A DNA stretch of 64,000 nucleotides from positions 357,783 to 421,782 of the forward strand of contig JAHJGO010000011.1 in assembly GCA_018824405.1 (NCBI GenBank), read 5' to 3'. The stretch comes from Gammaproteobacteria bacterium (GTDB lineage: Bacteria > Pseudomonadota > Gammaproteobacteria > Burkholderiales > Sulfuricellaceae). How positions within the stretch are numbered: position 1 is the first letter of the stretch; each line of letters begins with the position of its first letter. Of the stretch, positions 27,661-36,300 are shown piece after piece. Made by a program: the position numbers and the translations under genes. The notes under the pieces were generated by a model. That model did no database searches. It had not been told where the DNA came from and worked only from the letters and a program-made list of their open reading frames with translations.

Positions 27661-28020
27661 GTGAGGGATTTTCGTGATCTTGCAGTTTGGGGTAAGGCGC
27701 ACCAGTTGACGCTGGCTGTATATCGGGAAACGAGCACTTTCCTCGTTGCCGAGATATATGGATTGACCAGCCAGGCGCGGCGTGTTGCTGCTTCTGTTCC
27801 GGCGAATATTGCCGAGGGCTGCGGAAGAAATGGAGGCGCTGATTTTGCGCGATTTCTCCAAATTGCGTTGGGTTCAGCAAGTGAACTCGAATACCATTTG
27901 TTGCTAGCGCGTGACTTGGGATATTTGAACGTTGCACGTCACGAAACCATGCAAGTCGATACTGTGGAAGTGAAGAAAATGCTTACATCCTTGATTCAAA
28001 AGCTGAGAGCTGATAACTGA
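27661..28020 (+). CDS. Four-helix-bundle protein (23S rRNA intervening-sequence family)
   Basis: A 119-residue helical protein of the S23/IVP-type four-helix-bundle family (TIGR02436-like). Hallmarks are FRDLAVWGKAHQL near the start, LTSQARRVAASVPANIAEG at about residues 36-54 and the ending pattern SASELEYHLLLARDLGYL. The start is GTG at 27661 after a G-rich run. Its last codons (Lys-Leu-Arg-Ala-Asp-Asn and stop) lie inside the right-hand repeat, so gene and repeat are physically one unit. No function is established for the family. It has no evident link to pilus assembly. Confidence 0.88.
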   Translation: MRDFRDLAVWGKAHQLTLAVYRETSTFLVAEIYGLTSQARRVAASVPANIAEGCGRNGGADFARFLQIALGSASELEYHLLLARDLGYLNVARHETMQVDTVEVKKMLTSLIQKLRADN

Positions 28021-28034
28021 TGGCTGAAAACTAA
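28008..28034 (-). repeat. Right inverted repeat of the four-helix cassette
   Basis: Units AGCTGAT, AACTGAT and GGCTGAA run at 7-base steps, inverted relative to the left copy; a further unit AGCTGAG lies at 28001-28007. It contains the stop codon of the four-helix gene and ends 2 bases before the mshG ATG. Confidence 0.8.
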
Positions 28035-28036
28035 AC

Positions 28037-29266
28037 ATGCCATTTTTTTCCTACAAAGCCCGAAATGCCCGCGGCGACCTGATCGAGGGTATACAGGAAG
28101 GCCCGGATAGTGCGGCGATAGCTGACATGCTGTTCAATGGCGGGATGACGCCTGTCGAGATCAGCGTTTCCGCCAAAGGGCCGGGCGCGCAGGGCGAAGG
28201 CCTGCTGCAGCGCCTGCAGCAGCAGAAGATTACGGCCATCGATGTCATGCTGTTCTCGCGCCAGATGTATACGCTGCTCAAGGCTGGTGTGCCCATCATG
28301 CGCGCCCTGGCTGGCTTGCAGGAGTCGACGCATAACAACAGCATGAAGAAAGTGCTGCGGGATATGCGCGAGAGCCTGGACAGCGGGCGCGAGCTTTCGG
28401 CCGCGATGCGGCAACATCCCGAAGTGTTCAGCCCGTTTTACATCAGCATGGTGCGGGTGGGCGAGGCGACCGGCATGCTGGAGGAAATTTTCCTGCGCCT
28501 GTTCCATTACATCGAATTCGAGAAATCGACCAAGGACAAGATCAAGGCGGCAATGCGCTATCCCACATTCGTCGTCATTGCAATGGCCGTGGCGATGGCT
28601 ATTATCAATCTGTTTGTGATCCCGGCTTTTGCCAAGGTGTACAAGGGATTCAATGCCGAATTGCCGATGATGACCAAGATACTGATTGCCAGTTCGGATT
28701 TTACCGTGCAGTACTGGCCGCTCATGCTCATGCTTCTGGCGGGAGCGTTTTACGGTTTTCGGCTGTATGTTGCCACCCCCGTGGGGCGATACTGGTGGGA
28801 CAGACTCAAGTTGCGCCTGCCGGTGGTGGGAAGCATTATCGAGAAGGCCACGCTCTCGCGCTTTGCCCGCAGTTATGCGCTCACCAGTCGCAGCGGCATA
28901 CCCATTGTGCAGGGCCTGAACGTTGTGGCACAGGTTGTGGACAACGATTTCATCGCCAAGAAAATTGACAATATCCGCGAAGGGGTGGAGCGTGGCGACA
29001 GTATTTTGCGAACCGCCTCGGCTTCAGGCGTGTTCACTCCAGTGGTGCTGCAAATGGTCGCGGTAGGCGAGGAAACCGGCGAACTGGACGATCTGATGCA
29101 GGAAATCGCTGAAATGTACGAGCGCGAGGTGGCGTACGAAGTGGACAACCTGTCCGCCAAGATCGAACCCATCCTGATTGTCGGCCTGGGGGTTCTGGTG
29201 CTGATTCTGGCGCTGGGCGTATTCCTGCCGATATGGGATCTGGGCAAAGCGGCACTGCCCAGGTGA
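28037..29266 (+). CDS. mshG: MSHA pilus inner-membrane platform protein MshG
   Basis: A 409-residue GspF/PilC-family protein with two T2SSF domains (about residues 70-190 and 270-395) and three membrane segments (about 170-190, 220-240 and 378-398). It forms the platform on which MshE acts. The two glycine-glutamate motifs VRVGEATGML and VAVGEETGEL mark the duplicated domains. The ATG at 28037 follows directly on the cassette's right repeat and has no recognisable Shine-Dalgarno, perhaps because the insertion displaced it. It overlaps the next prepilin gene by 4 bases. Confidence 0.95.
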   Translation: MPFFSYKARNARGDLIEGIQEGPDSAAIADMLFNGGMTPVEISVSAKGPGAQGEGLLQRLQQQKITAIDVMLFSRQMYTLLKAGVPIMRALAGLQESTHNNSMKKVLRDMRESLDSGRELSAAMRQHPEVFSPFYISMVRVGEATGMLEEIFLRLFHYIEFEKSTKDKIKAAMRYPTFVVIAMAVAMAIINLFVIPAFAKVYKGFNAELPMMTKILIASSDFTVQYWPLMLMLLAGAFYGFRLYVATPVGRYWWDRLKLRLPVVGSIIEKATLSRFARSYALTSRSGIPIVQGLNVVAQVVDNDFIAKKIDNIREGVERGDSILRTASASGVFTPVVLQMVAVGEETGELDDLMQEIAEMYEREVAYEVDNLSAKIEPILIVGLGVLVLILALGVFLPIWDLGKAALPR

Positions 29267-29790
29267 GGTACCGGCAGGCCGGCTTCAGCTTGCTGGAATT
29301 GGTGGTGGTGGCAAGCATTCTTGCCATTTTTGCCGGCATTTTGCTCAATCGTATGCTTTATTATCAGGAGGTGGCCGAGAAAATGAACATGGAAACGACC
29401 GCCGGCACTTTGAGAAGCGCGCTGCTCTTGAAAATTGCGGAATACATGACCACTGGCCGGACCATTGAATACGAGCAGATTGCGCAAGAGAATCCGATGG
29501 ACTGGCTGGAAGTCAAGCCGCCCAATTACGTTGGCGCTTTCAGTGGGTCGCCGCCGGAAGGGGCTTCGTCCGGTAGTTGGTATTTCGATCTATCCAGTCG
29601 AATACTGGTGTACCGGATTGGCAGCGGGCGATATTTTTTGCCGGATAGCCATAACCTGAAGCAGGTGCGGTTCCGTCTGGTGCTGTCTTACAGTGGAATT
29701 CAAGGCGACGGAGCCATAAGGGATTCCCCTATGGTAGCATCGGGTATTACACTGTCGGTTATTGAGCCTTATCGCTGGCTTTTGCCATAG
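29263..29790 (+). CDS. MshF-like type IV prepilin protein
   Basis: A 175-residue protein with a short prepilin leader cut before Phe: RYRQAG/FSLLELVVVASILAI, and the Glu at position 5 of the mature chain. The GTG at 29263 overlaps the mshG stop (GTGA) and gives a normal 7-residue leader; an ATG at 29233 in the same frame would give a longer one. The body is not recognisable beyond the pilin helix. Its place between mshG and the major pilin genes is that of mshF. Confidence 0.75.
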   Translation: MRYRQAGFSLLELVVVASILAIFAGILLNRMLYYQEVAEKMNMETTAGTLRSALLLKIAEYMTTGRTIEYEQIAQENPMDWLEVKPPNYVGAFSGSPPEGASSGSWYFDLSSRILVYRIGSGRYFLPDSHNLKQVRFRLVLSYSGIQGDGAIRDSPMVASGITLSVIEPYRWLLP

Positions 29791-29918
29791 GTGACTGGCA
29801 TGGAATGTGCTCGTGGTTTTCAGTGACTGAACTGCACGGCGTATTCAAGTTTGGCTTTCAAGCGCCGCTAAATCAATGACAGACTCATTTTTGAGCTTGG
29901 AATTAAAAGGAAAAGATA

Positions 29919-30464
29919 ATGATGAACAGAAAACAGATGGGTTTTACCCTGATCGAGCTGGTGGTCGTGATTACAATCCTGGGCATTCTTGCGGCAATCG
30001 CACTGCCTAAATTTACCAATCTTCAACGTGACGCGCGCATTGCCAAGCTTAATGGCGCCAGAGGTGCGGTTGGTGCGGCAGCGGCCTTGGTGCATGGCAC
30101 TTTTCTGGCGCGTGGCGGTGTCGCTGATCCCGTCGGTTCCACCCCCTGTGTGGGAACCAATGCCTTGAATGGCACCTTGTGTACAGAATCCGGCCTCATT
30201 CAACTTGCCAACGGCTACCCTGCCAGTGCGACTGCACTGGGCGCCGCCAATCCCGGGATCATTGGCGCGGCGGGCTTGGTTTCAGTGTTCAGCCCGACTC
30301 TGGCACAGTTGAATGTGGAAGGATTTAACGTGACAGTGGGCGCCACAGCCTCAATCCAGGCCACAGGGGGGAGCAATGCAGCAAACTGCTCGTTCACCTA
30401 TGCTGCCCCCGCTGTGGTAGGCGCCGCGCCTGCGATTGGTGCGACGGTCACCACTGGCTGCTGA
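29919..30464 (+). CDS. mshA: MSHA major pilin-type protein MshA
   Basis: A 181-residue type IVa-like pilin. The prepilin peptidase site is [32 protein letters not shown]. Alanine/glycine-rich mature body, with cysteine pairs near residues 70-80 and at the C-terminus (NCSFTY...TTGC) that could form disulfides. A strong AAAAGGAAAAGA site stands before the double ATG at 29919/29922. A 128-base gap precedes it and probably holds its promoter, though none is clear. With mshB it forms a pilin pair followed by a terminator. Confidence 0.88.
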   Translation: MMNRKQMGFTLIELVVVITILGILAAIALPKFTNLQRDARIAKLNGARGAVGAAAALVHGTFLARGGVADPVGSTPCVGTNALNGTLCTESGLIQLANGYPASATALGAANPGIIGAAGLVSVFSPTLAQLNVEGFNVTVGATASIQATGGSNAANCSFTYAAPAVVGAAPAIGATVTTGC

Positions 30465-30502
30465 CAGGTTCTGTAAATTTCTCAAATTCAAGAGGTGTAA
30501 TA

Positions 30503-30970
30503 ATGAAAGTCCAAAAAGGTTTTACCCTGATCGAACTGGTGGTAGTAATTGTGATTCTTGGCATTCTTGCCGCCACTGCGTTGCCAAAATTCATTGATCT
30601 GGCCGGTGATGCGCGCGGTGGTGTTGTGCGGGGCGTGGAAGCTTCGATGCGTGGCGCGAACACCATGCTTTACGCCAAGGCAGCAGCTAAAAGCCAGTTG
30701 GGCGCAACGGGTAGTGTGACCACGAATGGTGTGACGGTTGCTCTTGTCTATGGTTATGCTCAGGATGCGGTGGAACTTAAAAAAGTGCTGGACCTGAGCC
30801 CTGCGGCTGATTTTACAACAGCCGCAACTGGCGGATCGCTGACTACGGACGCCGGGTTGATTCGTCACAACGGCGCGCCAACGCCCGGTGTTACCTGTGC
30901 GGTAAGCTATAAGGCTGCGACCTCGGCAACCGTTTCGGCTGAATACGCAGCGGATGTCAGCGGCTGCTAA
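30503..30970 (+). CDS. mshB: Second MSHA pilin (MshB/MshA-like)
   Basis: A 155-residue prepilin with leader [30 protein letters not shown], nearly identical to MshA over the N-terminal helix but with a different body. Cysteines lie in GVTCAVSY and at the last residue. AAGAGG lies before the ATG. It may be a major pilin paralogue or the minor pilin MshB; the name follows position. A terminator follows at once, so mshA-mshB can be made in excess over downstream genes. Confidence 0.82.
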   Translation: MKVQKGFTLIELVVVIVILGILAATALPKFIDLAGDARGGVVRGVEASMRGANTMLYAKAAAKSQLGATGSVTTNGVTVALVYGYAQDAVELKKVLDLSPAADFTTAATGGSLTTDAGLIRHNGAPTPGVTCAVSYKAATSATVSAEYAADVSGC

Positions 30971-30993
30971 GCGCGAATCATAATTAGCGCACC

Positions 30994-31024
30994 AGGGGGA
31001 GGGTAGGCTTCCCCCTTTTCTTTT
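30994..31024 (+). terminator. Terminator after the mshA-mshB pilin genes
   Basis: AGGGGGA (30994-31000) pairs with TCCCCCT (31010-31016) over a 9-base loop and is followed by TTTCTTTT. Partial read-through would set a low level of the minor pilin genes that follow 14 bases later. Confidence 0.8.
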
Positions 31025-31037
31025 GCAGAGGCGGAAA

Positions 31038-31541
31038 ATGAACTGGTGCAGAAGAGACGTGAGAAAATCGAATGGGGCAACCATGAGCGGTTTTACGCTT
31101 GTGGAACTGGTCGTCACCCTGATTATCGTCGGCGTTCTGGCCGCGTTTGTCGCGCCACGTTTTTTCGGCACCCATGGCTTCGAGGAGCGCGGTTTCCACG
31201 ATGAAACGCTGTCTGCTCTGCGTTATGCGCAAAAGGCCGCAATCGCCCAGCGGCGGCAGGTGTGTGCCGAATTTCCGGATGACAAGACAGTCAGGCTCCG
31301 GATTGCGACTGCGAACCCCGGAGCCTGTAATGCAAATCTGGCTGGGCCGGATGGCACACCCTATGTCGTCGATGCTACGGCGGACACCAAATACCGCAAT
31401 GCTGACGTCAAATTTTCAGCGGTGCCTGCCACCACCATTACTTTTGATCCGCTGGGCAGGCCCAATGCTGCATCAACGATCAGCGTGGCGAACCTGACTG
31501 CGCTTATAACAGTGGAGGCCGAAACCGGCTATGTTCACTGA
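31038..31541 (+). CDS. mshC: Minor prepilin MshC
   Basis: A 167-residue type IV minor pilin. The cleavage site is ATMSG/FTLVELVVTLIIVGVLAAFVAPRFF. The ATG at 31038 (GAGGCGG upstream) gives a charged leader containing RRDVRK; an ATG at 31083 would leave only three residues before the cut and is less likely. GspH-like features such as ALRYAQKAAIAQRRQV follow the helix. It overlaps mshD by 11 bases. Confidence 0.85.
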   Translation: MNWCRRDVRKSNGATMSGFTLVELVVTLIIVGVLAAFVAPRFFGTHGFEERGFHDETLSALRYAQKAAIAQRRQVCAEFPDDKTVRLRIATANPGACNANLAGPDGTPYVVDATADTKYRNADVKFSAVPATTITFDPLGRPNAASTISVANLTALITVEAETGYVH

Positions 31542-32097
31542 TTCGACCTCAAGATGCCAGTCTGGAATATCGCTGATCGAGGTGATCGTGTTCATCGTCG
31601 TGGTCAGCGTGGGGGTGGTCGGCCTGATGTCTGTTCTCAGCAGTTCGATGAAGCACAGTGCCGATCCAATGCTGCGAAAACAGGCGCTGGCGGTGGCGGA
31701 AGCCGTGCTCGAAGAGGTGACGCTGATGCCTTTTACCGATTGCGATCCGGATGGATATGACCCGGCCACCGGAACTTGCACTCAAGTGGAAGCAATCGGT
31801 AAAGAACCTTTCGAAGATCGAAATACTGTTGCCACGCCATTAGACAATGTGAACGATTACGACGGATTTACCCTTGCTGGCGGCGCCGGGACGGATATCG
31901 GCGGGAGTGTCACCGTTCCGACTGGCTATGATGCAACCGTGACGGTGGCGCAGGATGCGTCGTTAGGGGTTGCAGGTGCATTCCTGCCGGCAGCGGATGT
32001 GTTGCGCATCAGCGTCACGGTCGTTTATTTTGGCGGGAACGACAGCATCACGCTGGAAGCTTATCGCACCCGCTATGCGCCAAGTGACATGCCATGA
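31531..32097 (+). CDS. mshD: Minor prepilin MshD
   Basis: A 188-residue minor pilin with the cleavage site SRCQSG/ISLIEVIVFIVVVSVGVVGLM, where Ile replaces Phe at position 1 as often in MshD/PilV-type proteins; Glu5 is kept. The body has the KQALAVAEAVLEEVTLMPF helix extension. Translation overlaps mshC by 11 bases, and mshO follows after 16. Confidence 0.85.
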   Translation: MFTDSTSRCQSGISLIEVIVFIVVVSVGVVGLMSVLSSSMKHSADPMLRKQALAVAEAVLEEVTLMPFTDCDPDGYDPATGTCTQVEAIGKEPFEDRNTVATPLDNVNDYDGFTLAGGAGTDIGGSVTVPTGYDATVTVAQDASLGVAGAFLPAADVLRISVTVVYFGGNDSITLEAYRTRYAPSDMP

Positions 32098-32113
32098 TGA
32101 ATTCTCGACGGCC

Positions 32114-32935
32114 ATGATTAAATTTCAACGCGGTTTTACCCTGGTCGAAGCCGTGGTGGCGATTGTCATCACCGGGATCGTCGCGGCCATGGTCAGCATG
32201 TTCATCCGTGTCCCGATCCAGCAATACATGGATGCGGAATCTCGTGCTGCCATCACCGATGTAGCCGATACCGCCCTGCGCCGGGTCGGGCGCGACCTGC
32301 GGCTGGCGCTTCCCAATAGCGTAAGGGTGGATCTAAGCGGGAAATACATCGAGTTTTTAATGACCAGCGGAGGCGGGCGTTATCTGGCAGAGGATGATGG
32401 AGTTGCGGTCGGCAATGTCCTGGATTTCATGGATGGAACTAAGATGACCTTCGACGTGCTTGGCCCTGTGCCCTTGAACGTGGCAGGCAATGATATCGTG
32501 GTCTATAACCTTGGCCCCGGCATCACCCCGGCTGATGCCTATGACTGCGGCACCAGCTGCAATCGGGCTGCCATATTTGGGGTCGCCGGAAATACGCTGA
32601 CCATGGCGTCCAATCCGTTTGCCGCGCAACCCGCCGACCAGAAAATGCGCTCGCCCAGCCACCGTTTTCAGGTTGTAACCGGCCCGGTGAGCTACGGCTG
32701 CGCGGGCGGCACGCTGACGCGCTACTCCGGATATGCGATAGCCGCAGCACAGTCGACCACGCCGGGGGGCACGGCATCCGTGCTGGCAACGGGTGTAACG
32801 GATTGCTCCTTTTCCTATGCGCCGCTGGTCAATCAGCGCAGCGCACTGGTTGGTTTGTGGATACAGTTGCAAAACGCAGCAGGAGATGAATTTATTACCC
32901 TGTTCCATCAGGTACACGTGGATAACTCGCCATGA
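32114..32935 (+). CDS. mshO: Minor prepilin MshO
   Basis: A 273-residue minor pilin with leader MIKFQRG/FTLVEAVVAIVITGIVAAMVSMFIRVPIQQY. The mature part resembles PilW/GspJ-type proteins, with ITDVADTALRRVGRDLRLALPNSVR after the helix and four cysteines. The long open frame upstream belongs to mshD's shadow; the ATG at 32114 is the only one giving a proper leader. It overlaps mshP by 4 bases. Confidence 0.87.
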   Translation: MIKFQRGFTLVEAVVAIVITGIVAAMVSMFIRVPIQQYMDAESRAAITDVADTALRRVGRDLRLALPNSVRVDLSGKYIEFLMTSGGGRYLAEDDGVAVGNVLDFMDGTKMTFDVLGPVPLNVAGNDIVVYNLGPGITPADAYDCGTSCNRAAIFGVAGNTLTMASNPFAAQPADQKMRSPSHRFQVVTGPVSYGCAGGTLTRYSGYAIAAAQSTTPGGTASVLATGVTDCSFSYAPLVNQRSALVGLWIQLQNAAGDEFITLFHQVHVDNSP

Positions 32936-33357
32936 ACGTGCGCCACCGTCATTCCTCATCCGGGTTCGCGCTGGTCAATGCGATCTTCCTGCTGCTGCTG
33001 ATGGCCGGGCTCGCTGCGCTGGTCGCCAATTTCTCCGCCTCCCAGCATGCCGGTTCGGCCATGGATGTGCAGGGTTCGCAGGCCTATCAGGCGGCGCGTT
33101 CAGGCATCGAGTGGGGCGTGTATCAGCAATTGAGAAGTGCTTCATGTGCCGCCCAGACATCATTTACGCCAGCCGCGCCGACCCTGAGCGCTTACCGGGT
33201 CACGGTGGTTTGTACCAGGTTTGCGGGCGCGACTGCGGATCTGGATGTTTACCAGATTGAATCGACCGCCTGCAATCAGCCGGACGGCGCAGGGAACTGC
33301 CCCGGAACGGCGGGCGGCGCGCATTATATCGAACGGCAGTTGCAGGTGACCTTGTGA
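32932..33357 (+). CDS. mshP: MSHA biogenesis protein MshP
   Basis: A 141-residue PilX/GspK-like minor component. The N-terminal segment is SSG/FALVNAIFLLLLMAGLAALVANFSASQ, in which the usual Glu5 of pilins is replaced, as is typical for MshP. The QGSQAYQAARSGIEWGVYQQLR helix follows. ATGA overlap with mshO and 18 bases to mshQ place it firmly in the minor-pilin operon. Confidence 0.87.
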   Translation: MNVRHRHSSSGFALVNAIFLLLLMAGLAALVANFSASQHAGSAMDVQGSQAYQAARSGIEWGVYQQLRSASCAAQTSFTPAAPTLSAYRVTVVCTRFAGATADLDVYQIESTACNQPDGAGNCPGTAGGAHYIERQLQVTL

Positions 33358-33375
33358 GTGTGATGGAGAGCCAGA

Positions 33376-36300
33376 ATGATTGAACCTTCCATGAAGTTCA
33401 GGCAGTGGTCTTCAGACCCGCTTCCGTCTTTTCCGGAGGTGCTGCGGAAGCTTGTGCAGTTGTTTTTCATCCTGGTGGCGTGGGGTTGTCTGGCTTTAAT
33501 CTCCAGCAACGCGCATGCAGCCAGAACCATCAATTCCGTGACGCTGAACGGCGGGGCAGTTGTAACCGTTGCTCCTGGCGCAGCCATTACTGCCGATATC
33601 AATGTCACTACGAGCGGTGGCGATAATAGGTGGAGGTCAACGGGCTGGCGAATCTCGACTAGCGCGCCAGGGACAGTGACCTGCGAAAACCATGGAAATT
33701 ACAATAATTCCGGAACCTATAACGAGACATTCAGTGTCACGGCTCCCGCAGCGCCCGGCACTTACAATGCATACTTTATTGCCTATGATGACAATTCCTG
33801 CAGCAGCGGGGCTTCCGGGGCATATACACTGGTTAGCGCTGTCATTGTTGTTCAGCCGCCGCCATCCGTTGTTTCCATAAGCCGCGCCAGTTTTGACCCG
33901 ACTACGGCGAACACGTCAGTTTTGTGGACCGTATTATTCGATAGCGCCGTAACCGGGGTAGATTCAGCAGATTTTGTGCTGGTTCAGGCTGGAGGCGCCG
34001 CTGGCGCCAGTATCGTATCCGTTACCGGCAGTGGGACCAGTTGGACGGTCACGGCAAATACCGGCACGGGTGCGCCGGGGTCATTGCGGCTCGATCTGGT
34101 CGATAATGACACAATCGTCAGTGGCGGCCTTCCGCTGGGGGGCGCAGGCCTTGGTAATGGCAATTTCAGTGGAGAGACTTACACTCTGCTGACCCTTGTT
34201 TGCACGGGTGCCTACCCTCAGATATTTTGCGACGACTTCGAGCGATCCAACCCGGGGACGGTGGGCAACGGCTGGACGGTAACGCCTGCCAATGTGACCA
34301 ACTGCACAGGAGCCGCCGGAAATACGGGTTGCTCCGGGATCGATTCGGATATCCCTCCCTGGACGACCTATGCCAATCCCCGTCCCAACTCGACACGCGC
34401 AATGTTTACCCGCTGGAGCATTGTGTCAACGGACAGCCCGGTTGTTAACCTGGCAGGGCGTCCCGCCGCCATCCTCAGCTTCTGGATACGGCGCGGGATG
34501 GATACGTTCAGCGAGTGTCCGGAAGCGGTAGGCGAGAATTATCTGGTGCAATATCTGGCCAGCGACAATACCTGGAAAATTCTGGCGCAATATCCGTCCA
34601 GCCCTTCGGCCGCATTATGCGATGGGGAGATCTTCACGCCGGTGATCCAGTTGCCGCCCGATGCACTCCATGCCGGCTTCAAATTGCGTTTCTATCAACC
34701 CAGCGGCAGCGGTAAAACCGGTTCCGGCGGCGCGCCGGGCGTGGTCGGCTATGACTACTGGCACATGGATAACGTGATCATCAGCGAGGCGCCGGCCAGC
34801 AGCTATGTCGGTGCATTCTGCGACAACTTCGAGGGCGGACTCAGCCGCTGGAGCATTACCTCGGAAGGCGCGCCAACAGGTTCCACTATCGGTGATGCCC
34901 GACTGGGCACATCTGACTATAAGTCTGCGAACACTGAACTGGACATGCGCTGGGGTTATGTGGCGGTATCCACCTTGCGCACCGACATGACGGGGGTGAG
35001 CGGCAGTATCGACTACTGGGTAAAGAGCGGGGGTGGCACAACGAATCGCGCTCCCGATACCAATGAAGATCTGGTGGTGGAGTATTACAACAGCGCGGGT
35101 GCCTGGTCACAACTGGCAAGATATTTTGCAGACGGTAATACGACCAGCACCGTATACGACGCCAGTCATGTGATGCCTGCGGATGCCAAGCATCCGGGCT
35201 TCCGCTTGCGTTTCCGGCAGCTTGCCGGCAGCGGTTATGATCGGGATTACTGGCATGTGGATGATGTCTGCGTTGGCACCATCGTGCCGATAGCGGATCT
35301 TTCCATGACCATGACGCGGACAGGCCCGCTGGTTCCCGGCACGAATATTTCCTATGCGCTGAACGTAACCAATAACGGGCCGGGTACGCTGTCCGGTTCG
35401 CTGCAGGTGATTGATACGCTTCCGGCAGGCTTGAGTTATGTTTCGGCTTCCGGAACCGGCTGGTCGTGCAGCGCAAATGCGCAGATCGTCACTTGCGGAT
35501 GGACGGGAACGCTGCCCAATGGGGCGACTGCGCCGGCGCTGACCTTGACGGCTGCCGTTGCCCTGAATGCGAGCGGCACGCTTACCAATACGGCAACGGT
35601 GACCGGGACGGTGATTGACAACGTCCCAGCCAACAATACTGCGGTCAATACAGGTAACGTCATCGTTGCAACCCTGATTGCCGAGTATCGCCTGGAAGAA
35701 CCGGTATGGAACGGCACTTCGGGTGAGCTGAAAGATACTGCGGGCTACGCTGGCGGCCCCTTCAATGGCAATGCTATCGGCACTCCCAACCCCGCGCCTG
35801 CACTGGCCAGCCCGGCACGCCCCGGCAATCCCGGCACCTGCGGCTATGCCACCATGCCCGGCCCAAGAGCCAATGGTGGCGCATTCACCATTTCCGGCCT
35901 GCCCGTTTCCAGCGCTGCCGGAGCCAAAACCAGCGTGGCCTTCTGGATGTACTGGGATGGCACCGACAGTGTCATGCCCATCGGCTGGCATCTGCATGAC
36001 TTGTGGCTGCAGGGCGGTTCTTTCGGCTTCAATACGGCCAATAGCGATATTTACGGCATTTCTTCCGCAGGTCTAGCCAATGGCTGGCATCACGTGGTGG
36101 CAGTATTCACCAACGGTAGCGTGACATCCAATCAGCTTTATATCGATGGCGTCAATCAGGCGCTTACTCAGCGCCAGAGTACGCCCAATCTTGCAACCGC
36201 CGTGGTGAGTTCCACTCTGCAGATAGGCGGGTGGACGCAAGATACCAGTTATCGTTTTACGGGACGCATCGATGAGGTGATGGTTTACAGGGATGCGCTG

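Larger units (their letters stand above)
27619..28034. mobile_element. Cassette with heptad inverted repeats around a four-helix-bundle gene
   Basis: A 416-bp segment fills almost exactly the space between the mshE stop codon (27615) and the mshG start codon (28037). Its ends are 27-bp inverted repeats, 27619-27645 and 28008-28034, identical at 22 of 27 positions and made of 7-bp units such as TTCAGCC and ATCAGCT. Between them is one gene of the four-helix-bundle/23S intervening-sequence family. No transposase is encoded. The boundaries and symmetry suggest a small mobilisable element; mobility itself is inferred. Confidence 0.65.

Noticed and set aside
29800-29918. Sigma-54 promoter for mshA (TGGC...GC)
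   Set aside because: The GG and GC elements do not have the required 10-base spacing.
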